Shown: positions 32,345-42,764, numbered from the stretch's first letter. The stretch: DNA of 48,584 nucleotides from Rhodocollybia butyracea (GCA_015501585.1 JADNRY010000439.1:1-48584); one strand, 5' to 3'. Made by a program: numbers and translations. The notes: generated by a model not told the origin, from the letters alone.

Positions 32345-34327
32345 CTGATGACGTTTTTTAGCGCCGGTAGATACTGTGCCGAAGCGGCGCTGTTTGTTTT
32401 GACAAACTACATTGACGATATTTGAATTGTTGTTCGCTCTAGTACACAATGTGCAACATTGAAGACGGTTCGAACAGCGACGATGGCGGCCAATCTTACA
32501 CCTTCACATCACAACCAGGGTACTTCTTTTCACTTCCTTGGTCTCGCCATCAAGCACGCCATCCTACTCTGCCGCAGCTACTCGTCCAACACCAATTCTC
32601 ATGCGTTCCTCCTCTGGCCATTCTATTTGGCGAAGAATTCGTAGTACCAGCGTCGGTTCGACGGTTCGCAGCTCTAGAGACAATGAGGCATTTAGCGAGG
32701 CTGAAGAGCATTTGTTGTATTTCTGTGCCTCCGTGTTGTTTGTGAGTGTTCGAGGCGGTCTTGCTCTTGCCTTGCCTCTCTACTAATGACAATGTTGCTC
32801 CTTTTCTCCGCCCCTCTAGTCTTAGCTAATCGGCCTCTGGGTCTTTCTTCTCACACACACTTCAACAGCTCCTTCATCGCAGTCTCTCTACCACAAATTC
32901 ATTCCACCAAGCATCCAACAAACCTCATCCCGCCGCACTTCAAAGAGTCCGCAGACGTTTGGTGCTAGTGTGAGGAGGCCTTCGTCTCCGCTGTTCCAGC
33001 ACCGCATCGCTCCCTGTGCTCCTCCCTGCTTGCCATACCCCTGCCTATGCATACATCTGGAGGTGGAGGCGGATCTTCCTCCCCTTATGCTGGAAGCCAC
33101 TCGTCGCAGGAGCCGGAGGTAGAGCAGCAATAGTAGGAGAGCTTTGTAGGTGTACGGCGTTGTATGTTGTTATCACTGGTATGTTGTTTGTTTGTCTTTT
33201 ACGGGGTAGGTGACTTTGCCGTGCAGTCGGTGCGTGCGCATGTATATCATTCAAAGCAAGAAATATGTATTCCTCGGTAATAATAACTTCATATTAATGA
33301 GCTTGTGGCAGTTGACGAGATCCCAAAGGTAATTCTACACCAATTTTATTAATATTAAGTCTAGGATAAAAAGAATTAGGACGGTCATTACACACCTCAC
33401 GCAACACTCGCACGCACTTGGTATGACTTGCACGGCATCACTTGCACGGCATCACTTGCACGCACCCTCGAAATGATGCGAGGGTGCGTGCAGCTTGTGA
33501 TGGGGGTGCGTGCAAATTACAACTTGCATATACTTACTTGTCAAATATGCCTCTATGCTCATTCCTTCCAAGTAGTACCCTATGTGGCCAGTGCGGGCTG
33601 GTTTGGGTACTTACAAGAATACTTACAATATATAGTATTGTAAGTGTATTATGGATCAAGGTAGAGCTTCTTGGAGTTGAACAAATAATAACATTTGCAC
33701 TACTAAATACTTCATGGAATTGTTACTCTGAGTAGCTCAACCCGGTGAATACACACGCACTTGCATGCATCACGCACCGCATTTGCACGCACTTGCACGC
33801 ACCTAGCACGCACCACGCATGGGGTGCACGGCAAAATATATGTGCCGGTCTTTTACTTATTATCTTCTTTCGCCCAACGCTGTGAGCTGATATGAACCGA
33901 CGTGTTTTTTTGTTCGTGTTTTTTTTGTTTTTTGTCATTCAGTTTTTCAGAAATCCTCGTTGAAGTGATCGATGTCATCTTAGGTGACTCGGGGCTGGAT
34001 GAAAAAGTTCTTGCATGTTAGCGCTGGTTCTGAACACGACGGAGTTTATGAATGCGATTTCGTTTGCTATGAATGGGAATATTATTGCGTTGAGATAGGT
34101 CTCCATGTTTCGGAACTATACTGACCTCGTATCTCCCTTCTTTCCTCCCTCCCTCCCTCACTTTTTAGCATGGAAATCGGCTCCGCCAACGCCCATCAAG
34201 TCTATCTTCTCCAAATCCCTGCGATGGTTGCATTTTCCCCATGGTACTTCCTGGACAAGATAGGTGAAGTCGCACATCCGTTCTCATTGATCTCCCCCCG
34301 CTTGGATGTCCTACCTGTGCTAGGAGT
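32345..34327 (+). pseudogene. VNX1-type exchanger relic V5 (most complete 3' half)
   Basis: Leader TTAGCGCCGGTAGAT at 32359, start MCNIEDGSNSDDGGQS at 32449 and Ser-rich exon, with a frame change by 32530. LYFCASVLF precedes a GTGAGT donor at about 32741. An HPTKHPTNLIPP segment is at 32905-32940 and a Gly-rich remnant at 33050-33130. A 646-bp insert lies at 33202-33847. EILVEVIDVILGDSGLDEK is at 33953-34009, followed by a TAG. LVLNTTEFMNAISFAMNG is at 34027-34080. After a short intron comes MEIGSANAHQVYLLQIPAM and VAFSPWYFLDKIGEVAHP at 34169-34290, ending LDVLPVLGV. The TEFMNAISFAMNGNI-x-AL and MEIGSA...LLQIPAMV motifs are what identify the family. Confidence 0.7.
33202..33847. mobile_element. 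Insertion with 8-bp target duplication and GCACGC-rich ends in relic V5
   Basis: GTCTTTTA flanks both sides (33194-33201 and 33848-33855). Copy V6 reads ttgtctta-tttacttatt across this point without insert. The ends are imperfect inverted repeats sharing TTTGCCGTGCA and GGTGCGTGC. The interior has many direct and inverted CTTGCACGCA / TGCGTGCA units. Its size and 8-bp duplication suggest a hAT-type MITE, but the terminal bases (CGG) are not the canonical CAG. No coding capacity. Confidence 0.65.
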
Positions 34328-34574
34328 ATGACACATAAAAGAAAGGGAACTCTTTCAATCTATATAAAGTTCGGCAATCCTCACAGAGCCCATTGATAAA
34401 CCCAAGAATCCACACTTCTTTAGTTTTCCCGCATTTCTTACACCTCTTTGAATCTACATAACTTAATTTACCCGTCGCTCCTGTGGAGTCTGACCAAAAC
34501 ACTCTTCTGTAACCAGTGCTCAGCGCGTCGGAATCGGTGTTGATTCCTTGAGAATCAACACATGCCGGCTTCAT
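34320..34574 (-). CDS. Hypothetical 84-aa protein with two CxxC pairs
   Basis: ATG at 34574, stop at 34320. A C-x2-C-x15-C-x2-C arrangement (CKKC ... CEDC) in the middle suggests a small zinc ribbon. The rest is polar with no signal or membrane segment. A paralogue at 9470-9682 has stops, which argues either that this is a real gene whose copy died or that both are relics and this one is open by chance. It overlaps the 3' end of exchanger relic V5 on the opposite strand, and its upstream region is the place where the chromovirus inserted. Family not recognised. Confidence 0.35.
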   Translation of the reverse strand: MKPACVDSQGINTDSDALSTGYRRVFWSDSTGATGKLSYVDSKRCKKCGKTKEVWILGFINGLCEDCRTLYRLKEFPFFYVSYS

Positions 34575-34767
34575 TGGGGGTGAATCGTGAGACCAGAAAG
34601 ATTATTCCCTTTCTTTGCATTTTGCATAACTCAGGTTAATCATTTGTATAGTTAGGGCGCGAAAAAGCATTCCGACTATAATCAACTCCTTGCAGGAGTG
34701 TTGCAGGCCCCTCTCATAGTCCAAGTGCTTGAATAACTTGGTTGTGAGGGAAGTACACGAAGGAAAG
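34575..34767. other. Spacer interrupted by the chromovirus
   Basis: It contains gttagggcgcgaaaaagc and tccgactata, identical to 9765-9795. Continuous with 40071-40200 once the element is removed. Confidence 0.6.
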
Positions 34768-34772
34768 CAAAC
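34768..34772. repeat. Target-site duplication of the chromovirus, left
   Basis: CAAAC, repeated at 40066-40070 immediately after the 3' LTR. Confidence 0.85.
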
Positions 34773-35002
34773 TGTAAGTATGGCGTACTACACAGACTCA
34801 TTTCCTACCGGTCCGGATTTGGACCTTACCTACATATTATTTTCCCTTTACTTCTTTATCTCTTACTTATACTAACGCTTGTACTAAAGGTTCCTATTCC
34901 TATTATCTTTATCTCTTACTTATACTAACACTCGTACTAAAGATCATAGCTTGTTTCTGTTACTCTGTCTGATTTAGTGAGGCTACATACAGTGGCCTTT
35001 CA
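34773..35002 (+). repeat. 5' LTR
   Basis: TGTAAGTATGG...CCTTTCA. It is 53 bp longer than the 3' LTR because a 36-bp segment (CTTTATCTCTTACTTATAC onward) is present twice, separated by 17 bp. Confidence 0.92.
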
Positions 35003-35247
35003 CTTTTTTTTTTTTTTTTTAACACCGAACAGTCTTCACACTGTCTCGCCGAAAACCGACAACACCGACTCCTCTTTGTACGAGGAAGCAGGCCAAGCTC
35101 GAGAGCTCGACGTTACCGGTTGACTCGACGCCACGGCAACCATCACCGTCTCTGTCACCGTTATCGTCACCACCGTCTTCTCGACCTGTATCACCGCAGA
35201 GTATTGCCACCTTAACCATCATCTCCAGAATTCCTCCAGTCACACAC

Positions 35248-36250
35248 ATGTCTCACAAATCCGACTCTGAAAACAAAATTACTCTGTTGAAAAATCGCTC
35301 TTCCACCATGGCACCACAACTCGCTACAATCACACACCCAAATCGGACTGTTGTCCTATCCTCAAAGCAGGCACTATCACTCCTCTCATTCTCCAGCAAT
35401 GGCGTCGGGCATGTGAATGATACCTGAAGAACAATGCTGCTCGCACATCAGCTGATGTTGTCAGTTTTGTTGCTGATGAAATGCGGGAACCAATCTTAAT
35501 CCAGTGGTACACTGCGAGCCAGGCTCGAATTGACAAACTCATGCTCCAGGCATACCTCGCTGAGCTTGCAGGTTTGGTCTTGAAAAAGGGATGGGAAGGG
35601 AAGATGCGACGAGAAGTAATGGGTGCAAAGATGGAACAGACGTTAGCTTCGCGGAATGGGCATACGAGACGCAGAATCTCAATGCAATTCTCTCGCAGGC
35701 CGCACCTGCATTTGCTGTAGATGATCCTCACTTGAAAAATATCTTGGATGCAGGCCTTTCACCTGAACTCCAACAAGATCTCGATGCTGAACCTGTACTT
35801 GCTACTGAACTGAATGCATGGATTGCGGAAGTAAAATCCCGCGATGACAAGGTCGCTATTGAAACGGATCGAATTCAAACCGCTGTCTCCGCTGCGCACA
35901 CTCGTGATGCCCAGAAGTCAAAGAAATCTCTCGGTGATTGCCTCACGCCACACAAAACCGCGCTCGCAAACCGTCTCTCTAATGCTGTCACCAAGACTGA
36001 AACTGTTAAATGTCCTCCCCTCACACAGGGAGAGAAAGATCTCCTTGACATTCATGATGGGTGTCGCCGCTGTCGTGTATTCTATATTGGACATCGCACC
36101 GCCAACTGTACTGGTAATTTTCCCAGATGGAGCCACCTACCGAACACTCACATAACTAGATGCCGACGCTCGCGCAAGAACTGTTGGTGTCTGTCTACAG
36201 GTCAAGCGAGAGCCTGTTGGGGTTACGATCCAGAAACCAGCCCTCCCTGC
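35248..36250 (+). pseudogene. Chromovirus gag, broken
   Basis: Coding similarity starts at ATG 35248 (MSHKSD), changes frame by about 35335, hits TGA at 35418-35420, and changes frame again near 35640. The C-terminal part (35640-36125) ends with a zinc knuckle of the form C-x2-C-x6-H-x4-C (CRRCRVFYIGHRTANC) at about 36064-36112. In this family Gag binds RNA and forms the particle. After the knuckle the frame shifts once more into the protease region. Confidence 0.75.
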
Positions 36251-36814
36251 TGACGAGGAATCCTCAGATACCGATGGGTGCGTCCCCTTCTTCACTGTCC
36301 CACATCTTTATCCTGATGTCTCTCTCACCGGTCCTGCAATCTCTGAATTCCCTATTCTCTCTACTGCACTTCTTGACATTGGTTGTCCCTCTATAGTTAT
36401 TAGTGATGAACTTAGCAACAAGTTAGGATTGCGGCGTTTTCCCCTTCCAAAAGAGGAGGACAATTTATCGTCATTATCGGAGGAGCCGCTACGCTGCACG
36501 GAATATGTGAAATTGAAAATATCATTGAAGGACGGAAGTTGGACATCGCGCACAGTACGCGCTAAAGTTAATAATGGCTTGTGTATATCGTTAATCCTAG
36601 GAATGCCATTCCTTACTGCTGAACATATTCTGATTGATGTTCAAGCAAGAACAGCAATAGACAAAAGAGTTGGATATGATCTTCTGAACCCCCTGTTCAC
36701 CCTCCACGTCCTCCACCTCCTGTCTGGGTCACCCCACCACCAACACCAAAGAAAGTCCATCTACCCAAACGAGAATTCATCCCTACCAATAGTGCGGATC
36801 TACCCGTTAGTGTA
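36140..36814 (+). pseudogene. Chromovirus aspartic protease region
   Basis: The retropepsin-like segment reads ALLDIGCPSIVISDEL at about 36366-36413. The catalytic triad position is D-I-G instead of D-S/T-G, a substitution expected to impair activity. The segment with LILGMPFL (36593-36616) matches the second conserved retropepsin motif (hydrophobic-G-x-x-F/W-L). The frame then shifts at about 36685 into the RT frame. Confidence 0.65.
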
Positions 36815-38348
36815 ATGCTAGATGTTCAACAACGTATTGAGACACTGGCGCTACAGAAGTTACTGCAACAAGAGAACATTTTGATGAAAGAGAAACATGC
36901 AGATATGTTCCCTCTACGACTCCCAGATACCGTGGATTTACCCGATGATATCCTACATCGTATCCGCCTGAAAGATCCCTCACTTATCACCAGTGGCCAT
37001 CAGTACCGTCCAGCCAGGAAGAACTTGGAGTCTTGGAAGCGAATGTTGGATGACCATTTGAAAGCGGGAAGGATGCGAGCCTCCTCATCAGAATTCTCCT
37101 CACCAGCCTTCGTTGTTCCCAAACACAAGGGACATGAAATTGACTATAGTGTAGACCCACGCTGGGTAAATGACTATCCTGCTCTCAATGCAAATACTGT
37201 CCGAGATAGCTTTCCCCTTCCACGTGTGGATGATATCCTTGCAGACTGTGGGCGAGGGAAGTTCTTCGGTAAAGTTGATATGACAAACAGCTTTTTCCAG
37301 ACCCGTATGCACCCTGACGATGTGAAATACACTGCAGTATGTACCCTTGGGTTGGTGATGCCTCAAGGAGGGTGCAATGCACCACCTACTCATCAACGTC
37401 GAGTTACCGAAGCTCTTCGCCATCTAATTGGCAAGATATGCCATGTGTATGTTGATGATATCATCATTTGGTCCGACTCTATCAAGGAACATAAACAAAA
37501 TGTTGATACTGTAATGAATGCCCTACGAGCTGCCAAACTCTTCTGTAATCCAAAAAAAATCTGTCCTTTTCACAACCAAAATTGAATTCCTAGGCCACAT
37601 CATCTCCGGGCGCAGAATATTCGCTGATCCCAAAAAGGCAGAGAGGATTGTACATTGGCCACAGCCTACCAATGCCTCCGATGTTCGCCGTTTCCTTGGA
37701 CTAGTCCGATACCTATCCATCTTTTTACCCAATTTAGCTGAACATACATCTTGTTTATCTCCGTTAACCACCAAGGATGCAGAAAAGAACTTCCCTTCAT
37801 GGACATCTCTACACCAACAAGCATTCCAGGCCATCAAAGCAATAGTGGTTGGGCGAGATTGCCTTACTGTTATTGATTATGATGATCCTGACCAGCACAT
37901 CTACCTCATGACAGACGCCAGTGACCGCCGCACCGGTGCTGTTCTCAGTTTTGGAAAAACCTGGGAGACCTCTAGGCCTGTTGCATTTGACTCATATCAA
38001 CTTAATGCTGCAGAAAAGAAATACCCTGTACACGAGAGGGAGCTCTTAGCAATTATGAAAGCCCTTCGAAAATGGCGCAGTTCGCTACTAAATGTTCACT
38101 TTGACATTATGACTGATCACCAAACGCTGGAATACTTCCAATCCCAGAAAGAGATGTCCCGTCGCCAGTCACGGTGGTCCATGAAGATGGCTGACTTTGA
38201 CTATGACATTCACTATATCAAGGGAGAAGACAATCCTGTTGCAGATGCACTCTCACGTCTACCAGACAAGGAGGAAACTGAGATCGGAAGCTCACCACTA
38301 GTCGCTGCAGTTTTATTATCCCATATGCATCTTCCCAGAGACACTTAG
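36815..38348 (+). pseudogene. Chromovirus reverse transcriptase and RNase H, frameshifted
   Basis: RT motifs run 36980-37545: SSPAFVVPKHKG, FPLPRVDDILAD, FGKVDMTNSFFQ, MPQGGCNAPPT and the catalytic YVDD. A run of eight A residues at about 37552-37559 coincides with a frameshift. The other frame continues with KIEFLGHIIS, the DVRRFLGLVRYL connection and RNase H (MTDASDRRTGAVL, HERELLAIMKALRKW, MTDHQTLEYF, DNPVADALSRLPD) to TAG at 38346. All domain cores are well conserved apart from the shift. Confidence 0.85.
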
Positions 38349-39862
38349 CTGGGGCAGGCATTCTCTCGATCACAGCTGATGAAGAATTTCTTAAATCTAT
38401 CACCACCGCTTATGATACTGATGAGTTCACCAAACAACTTGAGGCAGATATTGCCGCAGGAAGCATCACCGGTGTTCACCGCAGCAAGGATGAAAAACTC
38501 GTCTTTATAGGCAACCGATTACTTATTCCCAAGGACAACCGCGTCCGGGAACTTCTATATAGTCTTGCACATGATGCCCTGGGTCATTTTGGCTTTACCA
38601 AGAGTTATGCCGCATTACGAGACTCATATTATTGGCCACACATGCGCAGAGATTTGGAGGAGGCATACATTCCATCTTGTGTTGACTGTCAACACAACAA
38701 GAGTCGAACTAAGAAGCCTACCGGTCCATTGCACCCCCTACCGATCCCGGATGCTCGCTTCGATACAGTAGCCCTGGATTTTGTGGGACCCTTACCGCTT
38801 GAAGATGGTTGTGACATGATTCTGACCATGACAGATGCACTTGGCGCAGATATCCGCATGGCCGCTGTCCACTCTACCGATACAGCAGCACAAACAGCAC
38901 TTGTCCTTTTCAATGAGTGGTACTGCGAAAATGGACTAATGGCTCACCTAGTCTCTGATCGAGACAAAGCATTCACATCCAAAGTCTGGACAGCGTTACA
39001 CAAACTTACAGGTGTACGTTTAAAGATGTCAACATCGTATCACCCAGAAACTGATGGGTCAAGTGAACGTACCAATAAAACAGTAGTGCAAGCCATACAA
39101 TATCATGTCGATCGGGTACAGAAAGGCTGGAAGGCTGCACTTCCTCGTGTTTGATTTGCCATAATGAACACCATCAATGCTTCGACTGGATACACTCCCT
39201 TTCAACTCAAAACAGGTCGCTCACCACGCCTGATTCCCCCTTTGATTCCAGCAACCACAACTGAGTCAACTGAACAGATCGACGCTTGCACAATCATTGA
39301 AAAATTACAGCTTGACATTCAGGATGCACGAGACAATCTGCTCAGCGCTAAAGTACGACAGGCATACCATGCAAATATGCACCGAGGATCTGAAGACATA
39401 TATAAGGTGGGAGATCTTGTCATGTTATCTACTGAGAACCGACGCAGAGAGTACAAACGCGTGGGTTCCAAATGTGTTGCCAAATTCATGCCACGCGATG
39501 ATGGACCCTACGAAGTTATTCGTGCCTTCCCAGAGCGCTCTGAGTACACGCTCAAACTACCCCAAAACCCACAGCTCTTCCCTGGTTTCCATGCCCATCT
39601 CCTAAAACGATACATCCCAAATGATCCTACTCTATTCCCTATCCGTGAACCTAGTCGTCCAGGCCCTATCGTGACATCCAAAGGAACAGAAGAAAACTTC
39701 ATCGAATGTATTCTTGATGAGAAAAAGATAGGCCGTGGCAAGAAATACTTGGTCCGTTGGGTTGGATACGGTCCTGACCATGATGAATGGCTTTCTGGAG
39801 CAGAGATGAAGGATACTGTTGCACTCGATGTTTGGGAAGGCATACAAGAGACTGCTGAGTGA
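38349..39862 (+). pseudogene. Chromovirus integrase with chromodomain, one nonsense codon
   Basis: The HHCC zinc-binding part is at about 38567-38700 (HDALGH ... CVDC). The catalytic core has D in ALDFVGPL, D in VSDRDKAF and E in SSERTNK, the D,D-35-E set. An in-frame TGA at 39152-39154 follows LPRV, in a position where the family continues with an aromatic residue and AIMN (a C-to-T change would explain it). After it the same frame stays open to 39862, with an SH3-like GPYEVI barrel (39503-39600) and a C-terminal chromodomain (FIECILDEKKIGRGKKYLVR at about 39700-39757, then WVGYGPDHDEW). Chromodomains steer integration to marked heterochromatin in this clade. Confidence 0.87.
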
Positions 39863-39873
39863 TAGCAATGTTC

Positions 39874-39888
39874 AAAAATGGGGAAGAG
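39874..39888 (+). other. Polypurine tract of the chromovirus
   Basis: AAAAATGGGGAAGAG directly abuts the 3' LTR and would prime plus-strand synthesis. Confidence 0.75.
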
Positions 39889-40065
39889 TGTAAGTATGGC
39901 ATACTACACAGACTCATTTCCTACCGGTCCGGATTTGGACCTTACCTACATATTATTTTCCCTTTACTTCTTTATCTCTTACTTATACTAACGCTCGTAC
40001 TAAAGATCATAGCTTGTTCCTGTTACTCTGTCTGATTTAGTGAGGCTACATACAGTGGCCTTTCA
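39889..40065 (+). repeat. 3' LTR
   Basis: 177 bp, TGTAAGTATGG...CCTTTCA. It has a single copy of the segment duplicated in the 5' LTR. Confidence 0.92.
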
Positions 40066-40259
40066 CAAACGTGGTATATCACTGAAATTTCAGTGGGTAA
40101 TATTTTTCTTTTGACTCGTCAGTTGGTCGTTAGTAAGGCTCGGGATTGGGTAACTAGCACCTCTCCTGATTCTTCCGCCGCTTTCCATTCAATAATATAA
40201 TCGGTTTGATTCTTGTACGTTCGAGCTGTTCTTGGTTTCGATCGCTTTATAATTCACCT
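40066..40259. other. Right target duplication and continuation of the interrupted repeat
   Basis: CAAAC at 40066-40070, then gtggtatatcact, collinear with 9887 onward to about 40195. There is no gene in the remaining bases. Confidence 0.6.
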
Positions 40260-40725
40260 CACAAAACACCAGTGTAGCGATTGTCGCTGCCTCACGCCTA
40301 GTGTTCATAGTTGCTCGCGACGGTGTACTTCCAATGTCCGGTTGGATAGGAGCAGAAGGTCAACTGAAAATGCTGTCACATTGTACATTTTCAGTGCTCT
40401 CATGTTGTGCACGATTCTTCCCAGCGCAGTTGCTTTTACTTCTTTAGTGTCTGCAGCTGGTGCACCTACAATCTCTGCTTATGGTCTTATAGCACTCCTC
40501 TGGTATACGATGACGTTTGACCATTTCCAATCGTCGCATTTCCTCTCAGGACATTTCACAAAGCGCTTCTACGCTCCGCGTTCTTGTTCAATGGACTTAT
40601 CTTTGCTGTAAGTGCTCTGTGTATACTCTATGTACATGCACCTGACCTCATACTTGCCTCTAGGTCATGGTATTGCCTTTATTTTTCCCTGTCAATACCG
40701 AGTCATTCAATCCCGTGAGTTGTGG
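40260..40725 (+). pseudogene. APC-family amino acid permease relic P2
   Basis: The segment at 40277-40355 encodes [19 protein letters not shown] and MSGWIG, a cytoplasmic loop typical of fungal APC permeases. After a frame change, 40400-40560 encodes [35 protein letters not shown] and DHFQSSHFLSGHF. A frame change near 40578 breaks the next helix. A GTAAGT donor at about 40608 and the exon VMVLPLFFPVNTESFN (40668-40711) with GTGAGT follow. The terminal exon is absent and the sequence passes directly into the 3' flank of copy 8. It is a truncated pseudogene. Confidence 0.65.
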
Positions 40726-40876
40726 ACCAAGTACTTGCTTATACCAACTTGCTCCGAATAACCAAGTGGGCTCTCGGAGAATTGATAACAAAAATTGGAA
40801 CCTTCGCAAGACCACGATCAGCCAAGCGTGGTAGAAAGTACATATTATATTCTATTTTTGAGACACGAAGATATGT

Positions 40877-42027
40877 TCACGAAGAAATGTACGTTGGCGG
40901 AGGTGTATAGAAATTTCCATCCCCCGTAATGACAAGCTGGGATTCAAGATGACGTATCTGCTCTGCCATCCTACCCATTGTAGCCTCCATTCGTATCACC
41001 TTAACTTGGATATCCTGGTTGACATCTTCCTGGATCTGAGCCAAGGATGGAATGAGGTGTGACTCGCTAAGAGGATTTGGAAGAGATTCTAGTTGGGGGG
41101 ATTCAGGAATGGATGTAGGCTCGGGCTCAGGGGCCTGAGGGTTGGGTGCGGGTATGGTACTGCCACGGTTATGGTGGCCCTTTTCTCCGCTTGGATCCAG
41201 AGTCAGAACAGGGTTCGAGTCGGTGTCTGTGTGGGCTGTTTGTTGTAAGGGAGGGATACAGCCTGCCTCGATTTCTTGATGCCGACGTTGACGTCGTTGG
41301 CTATACATACGGATGAAGATGCCTATGCATAAGGCAAGGACCAACATTGATCCTATCACTACTCCTGCAATGAGCCCTGCGGAAAGAGTGCGTGTATCTT
41401 TCTTGGTATCTGGAGTGGGAGTAACAGAACTAGGGAGAGGCGGGAGATTGGTTTGTGACTTGGAAGAACAGAAAGACGGGTTTGACAAACCTGGTGGTTG
41501 GAGCTGTTGTAACCGACCTGGAGGGACTGGTAGCATGGACAGGACAATGAACTGTTAGAACCTTTATGAGAATGGGGGATCTACAAACATTGAAGTGGAC
41601 GTAGATGGTGTAAGTGGACTAGTAGTAGTTGCCGTCACGGTGGCATGTGGCCCAAAGGGTGGGGTTTCAGCAGCACTAGTAGGTGGGGAAGGAAAATTGG
41701 TCTGCAAAGAATTGGAAAGGTGGGTTTGACAAACCTGGTAGCTGGAGCTGCTGCTACTGACTCATTGGAAGGACGAGTTTGGACAATAAACTGTTAGAAG
41801 TTTTATGAGAATGGGAGATCTACGAACAAAATTGACTGAGGTACTGTAGAGAGTGGATCAATAATAGTCACAGTCTGAGTGAGAGGTGACGTATTTGTTG
41901 ACCTCACTGTGGTAGCAGTATGGGGTACTAGAGGAGGAGCTGCCGGGTTATTAGAAGTTAGAACTGGCGCAGCATGGATAAACTGAGTGCGGCTACTTAT
42001 CGCCCCAGTGATATCAAACTTCGCCAT
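40877..42027 (-). CDS. Single-pass membrane protein, PPxY tail (family copy 8, two stalk modules)
   Basis: Model: exons 42027-41828, 41773-41735 (39 nt), 41675-41589 (87 nt), 41526-41491 (36 nt) and 41429-40877, all phase 2, 304 aa. It starts MAKFDITGAISSR and the stalk is Ser/Thr/Pro-rich. The helix is at about residues 140-162 (LIAGVVIGSMLVLALCIGIF), followed by YSQRRQRRHQEIEA and PPLQQ. The C-terminal helix is RMAEQIRHLESQLVITGD and the end PPPTYISS. Introns alternate between the GTTCGTAG/GTTTGTAG type with CTAAC and the GTTTGTCAAACCC type. One problem is the acceptor of the first intron (41774-41775), which reads CG instead of AG. If the 39-nt microexon is skipped, exon 1 joins the 87-nt exon in frame (291 aa). 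So the gene may still work through skipping. It is otherwise intact, unlike its duplicate copy 7. Confidence 0.68.
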
Positions 42028-42116
42028 AGGATGTGTGCTAAAATTACAAGAATTGAAGTGTCAAACAAGGGTGGGGCAAAGCTTGAAAAGACTGGGATCA
42101 TCGGGGTATCCTTCAA

Positions 42117-42123
42117 CTATATA
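42117..42123 (-). promoter_or_regulatory. TATA-like element of copy 8
   Basis: TATATAG on the minus strand, 90 nt before ATG 42027. Confidence 0.5.
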
Positions 42124-42764
42124 CTTACCTTGGGACCATCATCATTTCAACATCAAACCTGCCTTCACAATGATTGATCAATGAGCTATGAGCCTTCGTA
42201 GGCTTGTCGGGTAACGATGTGTTGCAAGTGAATGTGAGTGGTGAAAGAAGAGCAAGAAGACTAGCACTTTATCGCAGTACCAAGGGCCAAAGCATCACAA
42301 ACTAGTTGGATTGAGGGGGTTGGAAGCGCAAATTAGATTCCTTCTTATATGCATTGATCAGACCACCTTCGCAATGGAGTCGAGATGATTTACGAAACAA
42401 ACTGGGGATTTTGCGAATATGGCGTTTGGATGGCGTTGCATTGTTGGTTTTATTGGATGGCCCATGGCAGTTGCTTTGAGCTAAGAGCTTAGATCACGTA
42501 CTTGGGTAGATCGGTAAAATCATGAGTTCGAGATCACTGGTATGTATATATGAAAGTTGGGCGGTGTCCATCCCCAATTTGCCCTCAATGAATCAAAGAA
42601 TGTGGGCGATTGGTGCTCGTTTTGGCTTCCCTGTGGTGTTGCCTTATTTGGTAATTAAGACGACCTTGTATTGTTCATCGCGCTGTCTGTGGCCTCTGTG
42701 CAACTTCCTATCAACTCAAGTGCAATATCAAGTAACAAGTGATTTTCATCGCTTGTGTGATGAC
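42124..42764. other. Family spacer upstream of copy 8
   Basis: No gene seen. Same blocks and order as 31745-32344. Confidence 0.55.

Larger units (their letters stand above)
34773..40065 (+). mobile_element. Ty3/gypsy chromovirus-type LTR retrotransposon, defective
   Basis: A 5293-bp element with TG...CA LTRs (230 and 177 bp) and 5-bp target duplications CAAAC. A purine tract AAAAATGGGGAAGAG lies directly before the 3' LTR. Domain order is gag (zinc knuckle), protease, RT, RNase H, integrase, chromodomain, which is diagnostic of chromoviruses. No tRNA primer-binding site is evident after the 5' LTR: a T-run (35004-35020) follows instead, so priming may be atypical. At least five frameshifts and two in-frame stops separate the domains, so this copy cannot encode a functional polyprotein. 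The two LTRs differ at only about three positions outside a 53-bp indel. Confidence 0.93.

Noticed and set aside
33420..33840. CRISPR-like array from repeated CTTGCACGCA units
   Set aside because: The units are short, irregularly spaced, occur on both strands and lie inside a transposon-like insert of a eukaryotic genome.
35019..35249. Minus-strand ORF over the start of the chromovirus
   Set aside because: It lies antisense to the leader and start of gag, is low in complexity (Gly/Asp/Val-rich) and has no conserved copy.
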